DNA of 64,000 nucleotides from NCBI GenBank assembly GCA_002270565.1, contig NQMI01000149.1, positions 28,755-92,754 on the forward strand, in the 5' to 3' direction. The notes under the pieces are model-generated. The model was not told the origin of the DNA, made no database searches, and was given only the letters and a program-made list of their open reading frames with translations. Shown here in pieces: positions 21,730 through 33,860 of this stretch; the stretch's first letter is position 1; every line of letters begins with the position of its first letter. This DNA comes from Stenocarpella maydis (lineage: Eukaryota; Ascomycota; Sordariomycetes; Diaporthales; Diaporthaceae). The position numbers and the translations under genes were made by a program.

Positions 21730-23282
21730 ATGGGCCACCAATACGAGGACGCAGACCAAAGCCTAGAGATAGCCGTGGTCGGCGGCGGCATTATCGGGCT
21801 GGCCGTCACATGTGGTCTCCTGCACCGAGGAATTCGAGTCAAACTGTACGAGCAGGCCCAGGCATTCGGGGAGGTCGGCGCAGGGATCGCCTTCACCGCC
21901 TGTGCGCAGAGGTGCATGGAGCTGTTGGACCCGGCAATTCTTCAGGCCTTCTGGGACGCCGGCGCTGTCCCTCTGTCCAGCGCAGCGGGTTCTGGTGATC
22001 CTAATGATTTCCTCCGCTGGTTAGATGGCTACAACAGACATGAAGACCATGAGCCCCACTGGCAGAAGCGTCTATATGAAGTAAGCGCAGGTGTCAAGGG
22101 CTTTGTGGCGGTGCGGCGTGACGAGTTCGCCAATAACCTGATCAAGTTGCTTCCTGACCATGCGTTCGAGCTTCAGAAGCGTCTGGTTGATATTTTGGAT
22201 CATAAAAATGGGCACAAGAAGAGGTTGACATTTTCCGACGGTACTTCGGCCATAGCCGATGCAGGTGAGCTCATGAGAACTTTGCGACATATTTTTTGGG
22301 GGGGGCTACATGCTGCATAGAACTTGCACTGATACACGGCCGTATCCTCCTCCAAAAACAGTAATAGGCTGCGATGGGATCAAATCAAAGGTCCGAGAGC
22401 TCATGCTTGGCAAAGACAATCCAGCGTCTTATCCCACTTACACTCATGTAGTCGCATATCGAACTGGTAAGCTTAGGAAGTCCCCTAATTTCAGCTGAGA
22501 ATTGCCTACACCAGGTACTGAATAACGAATGAACATCAGTCATACCAATGGAAACGGCAATTAAAATCCTCGGGGAGCTTAAGGCCAAGACATTCAACAA
22601 CCACGTTGGCCCCGGTGCTAATCTCCTACACTATGCTGTTTCCAATCAGACACTGGTCAACATCACTGCGTTTGTGGCAGATCCGAATGAGTGGCCAGAC
22701 AATCAAAAGCTCACAGCTGATGGCGGATCGAGAAAAGACCTCGAGAAGGTCTTTGCCAACTACAACCCTACCATAGTTGATCTCGTCAGTGTTCTGCCCG
22801 AGAAGATCGGGAAGTGGGCCATCTTCGACCTCGGCGAGTATCCCGTACCAGCTTTCAATAAAGGCCAGATCGTCCTCGCAGGCGACGCTGCCCATGCCTC
22901 AGCGCCCCAGCACGGCGCTGGCGCAGGGATAGGGATGGAGGACGCCCTCTGCCTCGTGACATTGATAGATCGAGTGCGGCAAGCCTTGTGCGAAAGGAAC
23001 TCCAGGGGACTGGTTACAACACAAATTGCACTTGAGAAAGCATTTGAGGCTTTCGATGCTGTCAGGCGCACGCGCTGCCAGTGGTTTGTGAACAGCAGCC
23101 GCCGCATCACGGAGCTGCACCAGCAGGAAGATTGGGGAGCGCCTGGGAAGCTGCTTAAGGCCGAGACGTGTTTCGAAGAGATTAAAGACCGCACTCATAA
23201 AATCTGGTTCTTTGACTATCATGGAATGCTCGAGGAAGCGATTTCTCGTTTCAAAAGTGCAATCAGCAGCGGAAGGGGCTGA
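21730..23282 (+). CDS. FAD-dependent monooxygenase (second; salicylate-hydroxylase-like)
   Basis: Three exons: 21730-22264, 22362-22466 and 22540-23282, 460 residues. Joined exons give [14 protein letters not shown] and AYRTVIPMETA across the two splice sites. The N-terminus has the FAD motif [17 protein letters not shown] followed by YEQA, the middle has the IGCDGIKS (DG) motif, and the third motif is [19 protein letters not shown]. The last is typical of the salicylate 1-monooxygenase group, which includes fungal enzymes that hydroxylate or dearomatise phenolic aldehydes made by reductase-terminated PKSs. Starts at 21691 and 21709 are in frame; 21730 is chosen as nearest the fold. It converges with the transporter gene (311 bases apart). 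Substrate is inferred, not shown. Confidence 0.9.
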
Positions 23283-23593
23283 CGGATGGGACGGATTGTG
23301 CTGTTTCCGAAATCAAGTCAGCAACATATAGGGGTAATTGCAAGTTGACACCTGAGATATCGCACATGAAATTGGATGTTACTTTGGACCATTTGTCCAA
23401 CATTTGGTAGTATCCTTTCAGGAAATAGACAGTTGAGAGGTTCCGCACTAGAATTGGATACTTGACAATCTCGGAGAGATGTACAGGTTCAGGGAACATT
23501 ATATCGTGCGATTTCTCACTTTCATATTATCTTATCGCTGGAATAGATGCTCCTGAGCCTGAAGTCCGTATAATTCCTGACGCAGAAGTGGTC

Positions 23594-25212
23594 CTACACC
23601 ACCACCGCCACTCTGAAGCCAACCCTGTTTGTCCTAATGATTGTGTACAGAAGCGAGCCAAGAAATAGAGAGGTACCGCAGTATATCCACAGTTTAGTCC
23701 AGGCAATGGGATCACTTGTCCCAAGGATACCGCCGGCCCCGGGCCCGCAGGCTAGAAGACCCAGAGAAACGATGCCGAAGCAAGTTCCTGTCCGAGTCCC
23801 AATCATCCCCTTATTCTTGGTCAACAGGGCTATGCAAACAGGTGGAATGGCAATTATTATGCCACTCAAAAAGCCTGTGATCACAGCAATGGCGACAGTC
23901 GCCGCCTTTGTCTGTCAAGTGTTAGTTACCACGTACAAAGCCTAACCTATTGCGTTCTTGAGTGGTCCTGGAAATGGAATGTGGGTATCTGTAAAAGAAG
24001 AATACTACGAACTCGGACGACAATCATGCACAATATAACGGTGCCATTGATTGCAGGCACCGGCGAAATGATGTTGAACACCCCGATCTTGTCGGAAAGA
24101 TAATTGGGCAGTACTGCGCCGTGGTCAATCAACAAACGCCACATGTATGTAACCTTGGAACCGGGGACCGGAGCCCAGCAAGGTCCCAGCAAGGGCAAGA
24201 CACAGGGACGACTGGACGGGAGTGACTTACTTCGACCGATGAATGACGAAGCATTGTAAATTGCCACCAATGCGATGGATGCGTTGGTATCAAAAATGTC
24301 AAAATATTCAGCAAAGTAGGCGATATAAAACTGTAAAGAGACGACTCCCATCATAGCCAGGAGCATCGCGAAAACGAGGGCCATGAATGGCCAATCGCTG
24401 AAGGCGGTTAGATCGAAGGGCCTCCTAGGCTTTGCGGGCTTGAAGCGCATCCTGACGATACTTGTGGCAAGACTCAAAGTCACCACAGAGACCAAGGCCA
24501 TGGATCGTACAGCCCAAGCAAACCCTACGTGATACAGGAGCCTAGAGAGCATCAAGGGGAATATGACCCCGCCCAATGAAGCACCGGCATTCGCAATACC
24601 GACGGCGAGGCCAAGCCGTGTCTTAAAATATGTAGGCAAGATTGACAGGGTGGGTACGAAGAGACAACCTTCCCCAAGACCGGCACAGATTCCCTGGGCC
24701 AGCAGGACCTGCCAGTAAGCGGAGCAGAAGCTGAGCGCAACATGGCCGCCAACAATGAGAAATGATCCCGTACCTAACAGCATGCGTACATAGCCTCTGT
24801 CGTAAAGCGGGCCGGTAACAATACCACAGAACATGATGAAGAAGGCCTGGGCAGAGCCTATCCAAGATATCTCCGACGAGGTGGCCTTGAATAGGACACC
24901 AGACTCGTAATAGGACTGGAAGACGCCATACGTGTTGACGATTCCCCAGCTATTCAAAAAGAGCATGAAGGCAGCAAGGATATGGAGCCAAGCGACAAGG
25001 CCTCCATCGGGCGGCGGCGCGGGCCCGGTTTCTGATGTAACTCCGTCTGTCTGCGTGTCTGCCGGCCCTGCTCGACGGGCCCTCCGGTTGTCAGTTGCGA
25101 CCTCGACCAGAGCAGGCGGGTTTGAATAGTTTGCTAACGCAACTCTATTACCTTCACAGACCACTGGTACAATTTCTGGACTATCTTGAGACTTTCCACC
25201 GTCGGTCGCCAT
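23594..25212 (-). CDS. MFS transporter, monocarboxylate-permease (SLC16/MCH-like) type
   Basis: Three exons, 25212-24231, 24113-24013 and 23911-23594, 466 residues. Splicing gives SFIGRILPNYLSDKIGVFN and CMIVVRTKAATVAIAV across the joints, both as expected for the family. A polar N-terminus of about 60 residues precedes PPPDGGLVAWLH, a hallmark of fungal monocarboxylate-type MFS proteins, then about 12 hydrophobic segments. The reading frame extends upstream to 25416, but Met at 25212 gives the normal N-terminal length. It is divergent from the PKS with 876 bases between start codons, the usual place for a pathway exporter. The cargo, possibly the polyketide or an acid derivative, is inferred. 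Confidence 0.9.
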
Positions 25213-26088
25213 ATTTCGCAAGAAGCCACAAATAGATAATCGAGAGAGGTTTAGTGTCGGCCAAGTCCTTTCAGCCCGTAAGCTCTTCTGAGAAGGCACA
25301 TCAACCGTCTTCATCAAATTCACCCCTAAGAGATGGTTTGCAAAACATTGGGCAGGAAGAGGTGTGCTTGCGTCTCTTAAACCGGGCGCCTCTGCATTTG
25401 TCAAGTATGCAGGCACCCCTACCCTTTCATTAGATCTACCCTATCCATCACAGAAAGTGAGGGTGGAGTGATATAGACTTCGACCTTACTCAGAAACAGC
25501 AATAAACATCATGGAATGCTACTCTGTAAGCCCCAAAAACCAATGACGTGATCTGTCGTTTGGGTTTTACCTCGGTAGTTTCGGTCATTTTCAGTTCTTA
25601 TCTGACCGACTGTCCTGCTTGCAGAGTGGCGCTTGGTCTGATTTGACATTTAAGCTTTTTGAAATATATAGGTGTCGATGGTTGGTACCCTTGTATATGA
25701 AGTCTGGTGGGGACAAGAACTTCAAGTTTGCATTAATATGTGTTGCTTCGCGGGTTCTTTCGGTAAATATACCCTTATTCGTATCTTCACCTGTATAGCA
25801 GCTCGAACAAGGTTCAACTTTTTAACTTTAGCTCTACATGCTGTTAATTGAATATCTAGGTAACCAGCAAAGCATACATAGTCATTTTAAGAGTCTACAG
25901 TTTGGTGTATGAATGCCTACATAACTAATATGTAATTCTACCGCCAAGAATCTTGTGACGCAAAAAGTCCCGCGGCATCGGTCACGACTGTGTTTGGGCT
26001 GTTGATATTTAAGCTTTGCAGCCGTCCTTTTATGATCCCAAGTGGGACAGCATAACAGTAAGCTCTGGCAAGCAACTTAAGCACAATC
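25213..26088. promoter_or_regulatory. Shared divergent promoter of transporter and PKS
   Basis: An 876-base interval lies between the two divergent start codons with no gene of its own. It should hold both promoters. It carries several CGGT words and one clear inverted pair (separate entry). TATTTAAG-like words occur at 26006-26015 on the PKS side. Confidence 0.6.
25582..25608. promoter_or_regulatory. Inverted CGGTCA / TGACCG pair, candidate Zn2Cys6 operator
   Basis: CGGTCA at 25582-25587 and TGACCG at 25603-25608 form a perfect inverted repeat with a 15-base spacer; a further CTCGGT lies 10 bases upstream. GAL4-type dimers bind inverted CGG triplets with a spacer set by the protein. Assignment to the regulator at 5940-8519 is inference from co-location. 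Confidence 0.4.
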
Positions 26089-29000
26089 ATGTCGAACCAA
26101 AGACCCAAGCCAGTCCTTCTAGTTTTCAGCCCTCTGGCTCTAAACATTGACGCATCGGGAGTCTACAAAATCTACGATGCCGCAGAGAGTTTCGGTAACG
26201 GGTGGTTACTAGATGTTTTATCCAACCTTCCAGCAGACTATATCACAGCTACCTCTAAGGTTGCTGCCCTGAAGCAAAACAGAGGACGAGATGAGGCATT
26301 CGATCCGGGTCTCCAACAATTACGGCAGCTCAGCTGGGTCGGCAAGAACAGACAGACGTCCACGGAATCGACTTGTCTTTCGTTTCCGCTGCCAAACAAG
26401 GTTCTGATACCGCTGGCGGTTGTTGGGCAGCTAATTCAGTATGCCGAGTTCGTGAACCGGACATGCACGGGATATGCTCCTAGGCCTCCCGAAGTGTGTC
26501 ACCGTGTGGTCCAAACACTTGGCTGCTGTACGGGTCTACTGGCGGCCTTCGTTGCGTCTTGTTCTCAAACGGAGAGCCAATTCAGAATATACGCTTCAGC
26601 TGCTATCCGACTTGGCATGCTTATAGGATGTGAGTGATCCCGCACCCTACTAGTATACTCTTTTTTGGTATTTTTCCAAGCCATCCTGCTACCTACATAT
26701 TTGTTCCCAACTGGTTCGCGGCTGCTTGTCACACATCTCTCATAATACCAGTAATGGTGATAATCTATCCACACGCTAATGGCATACGGTATTTATTCAA
26801 ACACTCTCAGGTGTTTTAGATGTAACGGATTCTGAGTCTGAATCGATATTTGGGGCCATTTCAACAACCTGGAACACGGATACAGTTCAAGGCATTCAAA
26901 TATTGAAGCGACTCCTAGAAGACTTGCCAGATGTAAGCTTTATGTTTTGATCTTTGGCCATTTCCCCCGCCAGGAATCTCTGACTCTGTGAACCTGGCCA
27001 GGCGTATGTGTCAAACTATCATGACTATAATCGGGTTACTGTTACCGGCCCGCTCTCGTCGCTCTCCTCTTTGAAACAAGGCCTGAAAGGTGAAAGCGGA
27101 GTCACCTGCGTCGACGTCAAGGGCCTTCGAGGAAGCTTTCATTCGCGGCGGCACGCCGGCCTCCTCGAGTGCCTGGTCCAGTTCTGCCAAGATCACGCCG
27201 AATTCCAGCTTCCCGATGCCTCAGTCTGCCACATGGTGGCGCGCGGAAACAGAGACGGAGGACAAATCATAGAGAAGGGAAGTTTGCATAGGCACGCGCT
27301 CGGATCGATTCTGGTGGACACGTTGGAATGGTTAGCTGCTTTCCAGCGTGCGCGAGACGACTTTCTCCGTGACACCGTCCTCCCCGGCGGCCAGATCGTC
27401 GTGTTTGGACACGAGCGACCCATACCGCCCTCTATGCTGCAAGATCTCGGCCCGCGGATAAATTATGGCTATATGGCCGTCACAAACCTCAAGTTGGAGC
27501 GCATGGTCGTTGGAAAGTGAGCTCGAGCTCCTGTACCCTCCCTCCCCCGCGAGGACATTTGCACGAGTGATGTTTTTCTGACGGCAGTAGACCCGGAACC
27601 GGTCACGATTCTTCGAGCGAATCGCTCGCAGCAACAGCAACGCCTCGGCACACCCGGAATGACATAGCCATTGTCGGAATGTCTATCAAGGTCGCAGGAG
27701 CAAACGATCTCGAGTCCTTCTGGGACGTGCTCTGTTCAGGCAAATCGCAGCACCGTGAGGTACCGAAAGAGCGGTTCAGCTTTGGAGAGTCAATTTTCCG
27801 TGACGCCGTGGATCCATCACGGAAATGGTTCGCGAACGTAATCGACGACCCGGCCGACTTTGACCACCACTTCTTCAAGAAGAGCCCTCGCGAGAGCGCC
27901 GCCATGGACCCCCAGCAGCGCCACATGTTACAAATAGCCTACCAGGCCGTTGAGAGCTCAGGGTATTTCCGTCACCGTCCAGGGCCCGGTGGCGACAGCC
28001 CCGAGGACAAGCACCGTGTGGGATGCTTTATCGGCTGCAGCACCTGCGACTACGAGCAGAATGTGGCATGCCACAACGCCAGCGCTTTCTCCGCGACAGG
28101 CCAGCTGCGGGCTTTCTTGGCGGGCAAGGTCAGCCACTTCTTTGGGTGGACGGGGCCGAGTGTCACCGTCGACACGGCGTGCTCCTCGTCGGCCGTCGCG
28201 GTCCACCAGGCGTGCCAGTCCATCCTCGCCGGCGATTGCAACGCCGCGCTGGCCGGCGGCAGCTTCGTCATGACTGGGCCGCAGTGGTTCGAGGATCTCT
28301 CGGCTGCCTCTTTTCTTAGTCCCACCGGCCAGTGTAAGCCCTTTGACGCTGCTGCGGACGGCTATTGCCGTGGTGAAGGCGTCGCGGCCGTGTTTCTCAA
28401 GCGCCTAGACGATGCCATCGCACACGGAGACGAGGTCCTGGGCGTCATTGGCGCGACGAGCGTGCAGCAGAATGAGAACTGTACCTCAATATTCGTGCCC
28501 AACGAGCCATCCCTCTCGAACCTCTTCGAGACGGTTCTGGGCAAGGCGGGTCTGCAACCGGGTGATGTCTCCGTCATGGAGGCTCATGGTACCGGTACGG
28601 CTGTCGGAGATCCGGCGGAATACGGCGCCATCAGACGGGTCCTGGGAGGGCTCAACAGGCGGAGGGTCACCCGGTCTTGCGGTGGTGACAAGCCCACCAC
28701 GCCCCTTTACCTCGGCTCAGTCAAGGGATCCGTGGGCCACACCGAGTGCACAGCAGGGGTGGTGTCGCTCATCAAAGTGGCCCTCATGCTCAACAAGGGG
28801 GTTGTGCCCCCTCAAGCCAGTTTCAACAGACTCAGCACGTCTCTGCACGCTACGCCAGAGGACGAGATTGTGATCAATACAGGGTCCGCGAAGCCTTGGG
28901 ACGCAGGATTCAAGGCGGCGCTGGTGAGCAGCTACGGGGCATCTGGGTCAAATGCTTGCATTCTCGTCAAGCAGATGGCCAGGGATAACAAAGCCGCAAT

Positions 29001-32000
29001 CGATACAACGGCGGGTTTTCGGGGAGCAGCTTCCAGTATCACTGGTGGGCACATGAACCTCCCCCTCTGGCTGTCGGCAAATGACGATGAGGGCCTACGG
29101 CGATATGCTCACGCACTCCGCAGGTTCATCTTTCTGCGCAGAACTAATGACCATTGCGATCAGCCGGTCTCTCTGACGGGCATCTCCATCGCCCTATCTC
29201 GCCAAAAGAGTCGCCTGCTCAACCGCTCACTGTTCCTGAAAGCCAACTCACTTGATGACCTGCAGGAGAAACTCGCGAGTTACGAGATTGGCGCGATCCC
29301 GAGTCTCAACCCGGTAACCCGTCCTGCATCTAAACCTGTCATCTTGTGTTTTGGAGGACAAATTTCGAAAACTATCGGTCTCGACAGAGCCATATTTGAA
29401 GGGACCTTCCTGCTTCGGAAGCACCTCGGCGAGGTTGATGCTATCACCAGATCGGAAATCCCAGGAGGGATTATCAACGCCGTGCTCGATAAATCACCAC
29501 AGGATGATCCTGTAAAACTACAGGCCGCACTCTTTGCGCTTCAGTACGCTTCAGCCCGCACCTGGATGGACTCCGGTATCGAGCCCGTCGCCGTGGTCGG
29601 GCATAGCTTTGGTGAAATATCTGCCCTGTGCGTTAGCGGCGTGCTGAGCCTTGGTGACGCCGTGAGGCTCGTCGTGAGCCGGGCCACGCTGATCCGCGAT
29701 GCTTGGGGCGCAGACAAGGGTGCCATGTTGGCTATTGAGGCCGACCTGCGTGACGCGCAGGAACTCGTGGAAGGCTCTGACGGGGGTGCAACCATTGCAT
29801 GCTACAATGCGCCTCGTACCTTCACTGTTGGGGGCTCCACGGCGGCGATTGCCAAGATCGAGAGGACCATTTCCACCACCAGGAAGCCTATCAAGGCCAA
29901 GAGGCTCAACGTCTCCCATGCGTTCCACTCTCCTCTAGTGGACCCATTGGTAGAGAGGTTGGATCAATGCGCCCGAGGTTTAAAATTCCATAAGCCAAGG
30001 ATTCACATGGAACGACCTATCGAGGTATCCTCTGAGGGCGAACAGCTCCTCGGCCCCCAGTTTGTATCTAGGCACATGAGGGATCCAGTGTACTTCCACC
30101 ACGCGATGGAGAGACTCGCAGATAAATACCAGCAATCCGGCGCGATCTTCCTCGAGTCAGGCTCCAACTCGACCATCATGAATATGGCCAGCCGCGCGCT
30201 TGGCGAGAGGTCTTCGCGTTTCAACTTTCAAGCCATCAACGTCACTGCATCAACCACAGCCACCCCCGCAGGTGAATATGATCCGTCTTCTGTGCACAGG
30301 TGTTGGAATAGCCTCGCAGATGCAACGGTGAATCTGTGGGCTGCAGGAGCCGTGGATCTGCAGTTTTGGGCACATCATCCTTTGCAGCCCTCCCAAGACC
30401 GCGCACCACTGTTGCTCCCGCCCTATCAGTTTGAGCCAGCACGGCACTGGCTCGACCGAGTCCCTCCTCCACGGTACTTTGAGTCACAGGCTGTAGGTCA
30501 AAGTGGAGAAGGGCGAAGACCTGAGACGGCCAGTTCCAGGATTTCTGCCAACGGAATGATATCATTTGGGGCGCTGATTAGCCCCGGTGAAAACACAAGC
30601 CCTCCCTCTGAGCGTGGTGAGCCAAAAGGCTCAAAGCATGTGTTGTTTCGCGTGGTTACCGAATCGCCCAAGTACAGAAGGTTGGTGGACGGGCACAAGA
30701 TGGCGTACACGGCTGGGATTTGTCCAGCAACCGTACAAATCGACCTAGTCATTGAGGCTCTCTGCATGACTCTGCCCAGGCAGACAGCAGGAAGGAAGCA
30801 GCAGAGCGGCCAGGAGGGTAGCGGTGCCTCACTCTCCGAGCTGGGGCTGCAGCCACAGCTATCCGATGTGGTGTGTTATGTGCCACTTACATATAACCCC
30901 TTGGCCGAACAAATGGTGTGGATCGAGATCCCCCCCGTGTCTTACAACTGCAATCTTCTTGGAGATTGTGCCAAGTCCATGGAAACCGTTGAGCGAGTTT
31001 GCCCCGGAGATGCCGAGAACCTGAAGCAGGGCGACGACCACGCTGTCACAGAGTTTGCGTTCGAGGTTTTCAGTACCGACCTGCTGGAGGAACAGGATTG
31101 GGCATTGCTGTCAGCTAATTCTCAATTTGGGAAGAGAACGAAGCACACGACAGGCAAGATAAAGCTGGTGCATCGACACGACAAGAGAATCGCGAAAGAG
31201 TTTGCACAATTCAGCCGCCTCATCAGCAACACACAAGTCACACGGCTGCTACAAGACACCAGTGCAGAAAACTCACTTTCCAACAAGGGCGTGTATTTCA
31301 TGTTCGAAAGCATTGTGCAGTACTGTGACGAGTATTGTGGGATCCAGAGGCTGGTCTCGAGCGGCAATCAGACAGCAGCAATTGTAAAGCCGCCAAATGA
31401 TGAGCAAACACTACGACCTCGCCGCCCAGAGGGCCAGGACGGGTTTGAGAGTCAGAATGATGCAGGCTCCTGGTTCCAGCCGTGTGTGGCTGACACATTC
31501 GCGCAAACCGCCGGCATGTGGCTGAACCGCCTGGCTCCGGACCTGGAGCCTGACCAGCTCTTCGTTTTTAATGGTTTTGATCAGTGGGCAAGGGCACCTT
31601 CGGATTCTCAGCCCATCGGCAGTGAGTGCCTTCAGTCGACCAGGACAGCTCCCTCGAGGCCGGCGGTAATGCACGTCCTGGCAACGCAGCACCGCCTCTC
31701 GCCGAAGACGGCGGTTAGCGATGTCTTCGTGTTTGATGCGTCCACCGGCAGGATGTTTGAGGCAGTGCTCGGTATAGGGTGGTCCAAGGTTCCGAGGTCT
31801 CAGATGCAGGAGACACTCGTTCGGCTATCAGGAACTGGTTCAATGCTGAGGAACAAACCTTTGCAACAAAAGCTGGCTGGTATAGTGCCGCATACGAGCA
31901 TTTCTAAGCCACCGCCGTATCCGCGTGAGGATCTATCAGCACGGAAGCAGTCCATCAAGATGCTGAATTACACAATTCCCGCGCCCGCCACGCCGGCGGG

Positions 32001-33807
32001 TAGTCTCGACATACATACGAAGATCAAGGAAGTCCTGGCCGAGCTTTCAGGGCTCGACAGAAGCAGCATTACCGACAACTGCGAGCTGGTGAATCTGGGC
32101 ATCGATTCTTTGATGAACATGGAGCTGGCTTCCGAAATCCGGTCAGCTTTTAAGGTCGTTACACCGGAAAGCGACCTAATGCAAATCGTGCGAGTCTCCG
32201 ACCTGGTGGAATATGTTGAGGGCCTCCTTGGCTGTAGAGCGACGGCGACCTTGGCTACCACACCACTGCCAGAAATCTCGCCCCAGGTTGAATCCTATGA
32301 CGAACACTCGTTGTCATCTAAGCTTGGAGGGGACTCATCAGCGACCTCGCACGGCGGTAACACCACCAGCAGTTCCAAAATTGTCAGTGTCTCTACCTCG
32401 CCTTCGCCGTCCCCGAGAGGCTATGGAAAGGAATCACGTCTCAAAGGTGTCTCCCAATTCCCGGAGCAACTTGCAGAACGAGAAGCCACAGTGGACAGTT
32501 ACATACGCACCCTGACCCAGGACTGGGCCAGCCCCCTGGAGAAACTCTCCAAGACGCGTTATGCCCCAAGCACAAGGGGATGCGCGGTGGTGGCCGTGAC
32601 AGGGGGCACGGGCGGGCTCGGAGCGCACCTGGTCGCGCGGCTCTCGTGCGACCCAGACGTGGCTCGCGTCATCTGCCTCAACAGGCCCCACGAGGGATAC
32701 CATGACCCTACAGCGCGCCAGGTTGAGGCGGTGCGGTCCAAGGTGGGGCTCGACCTGTCACGGCATCAGCATGCTCTGGCAGCCTCCAAGCTGCGTGTGC
32801 TCGAGACGGACCTGTCACGGCCCATGCTGGCTCTGGGGCCGGCAGAGTATGCAGAGCTGGCCAGGGAGGTGACACACGTGGTACACAACAGCTGGAAGAT
32901 GAGTCTCGCCCGCGGGCTGGCGCACTTCGAGCCGCAGCTGCGAACCATGCAACGCCTCCTCCACCTGGCGCGCGACGCGGCCCTGTTGGGACAGAACGGA
33001 GTCGGAGGCGGTAGTAGGTGCGGCCGGGTCATCACGTTCCAGTTCGTCTCATCCATCGCCGTGGTAGGGCAGCACCCGCTGGTCCGAGGGTCGCCAGCCG
33101 TGGCCGAGGAGCGCGTGGGCATCGAGAGTGTGCTCCCCACCGGCTACGCCGACGCCAAGTGGGCGTGTGAGCGCATGCTAGACGAGACCCTGCATCGCTG
33201 GCCGGGCCTGTTCCGCCCGATGGTGGTGCGGCTGGGCCAGATCGCCGCATCCCGGTCGAGCGGGTACTGGAACACGGCCGAGCATGTGCCCTTCATCATA
33301 AAGTCCTCGCAGACCCTGGGCGTGCTGCCCAACCTCGGTGGCACTCTGGGATGGACGCCTGTGGACGACATTGCTGGCTCGCTGGCTGATCTCCTCTTTG
33401 TTGGTGAGGATTGGCAGAGTGGGTTTGGTGGCAATCAGGCGCGTCCTTATCCTATCTACAACATTGACAACCCTGTGAGGACTCGGTGGAGGGATATGAT
33501 GACCGTGCTCGCGGATGCCCTCAGCCTTGACCCGTCCAAGGCTGTTATCTCATGGGCTGACTGGGTGCAACGGGTCAGGGAACATGGACTTGGGGTTGGC
33601 AGTGACGTGGGTAGTGCCGAGAATCCGGCATTCCTGCTTATTGACTTCCTCGAGGCGAACTTTGAGCGCATATCATGCGGAGGCCTGTTGCTGGAGACAT
33701 GTCATACCCGGGAGCACTCCTCAACCCTGCGGGGTGTCAAACCATTCAGTCACGAGTTGGCGCGTTTATTTGTTCAAAAGTGGAGAGACATGGGTTTCCT
33801 CGTTTGA
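26089..33807 (+). CDS. Non-reducing polyketide synthase, SAT-KS-AT-PT-ACP-reductase
   Basis: Four exons (26089-26629, 26811-26932, 27002-27516, 27588-33807) give 2465 residues. The SAT domain (about 1-380) has GCCTG with catalytic Cys147. The ketosynthase (about 410-840) has DTACSSS (Cys591), EAHGTGT (His726) and GHTECTAG (His777). The acyltransferase has GHSFGE (Ser1066). The product template domain has VDGHKM (His1429) and the partner Asp near 1695 (VADTFAQTAGMW). A single ACP has LGIDSLMNMEL with Ser1900 for the phosphopantetheine arm. A Ser-rich linker leads to a thioester reductase with TGGTGGLGAH (from 2064) and YADAK (Tyr2246, Lys2250). No C-methyltransferase lies between ACP and reductase, so backbone methylation is not expected. 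The enzyme should fold an unreduced chain via PT and release it with NADPH as an aldehyde. Fusarium fusarubin synthase shows a comparable non-methylating, reductively released type. All active-site residues are intact. Confidence 0.95.
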
Positions 33808-33860
33808 AAAATCATCTATTTCTGTGCGGACTACGTAGGTATCTACCCATCGTGGATATA

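Noticed and set aside
21630..21998. Plus-strand 122-codon frame overlapping the second monooxygenase start
   Set aside because: Out of frame with the FAD motif and Arg/Gly-rich; shadow.
23913..24012. Alternative short exon in the transporter (ATACCCACATTCC.. on the minus strand)
   Set aside because: Would require a 35-nt second intron or an in-frame stop; a single 101-nt intron with GTTCGT donor joins the flanking exons in phase.
23947..25416. Extended 489-residue form of the transporter, starting at 25416 and reading through the first intron
   Set aside because: The upstream extension is not MFS-like, and splicing at 24231/24113 and 24013/23911 restores the expected family sequence in phase.
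32230..32590. Possible C-methyltransferase between ACP and reductase of the PKS
   Set aside because: The stretch is only about 110 residues, Ser/Thr/Pro-rich, with no SAM-binding motif; far too short for the domain.
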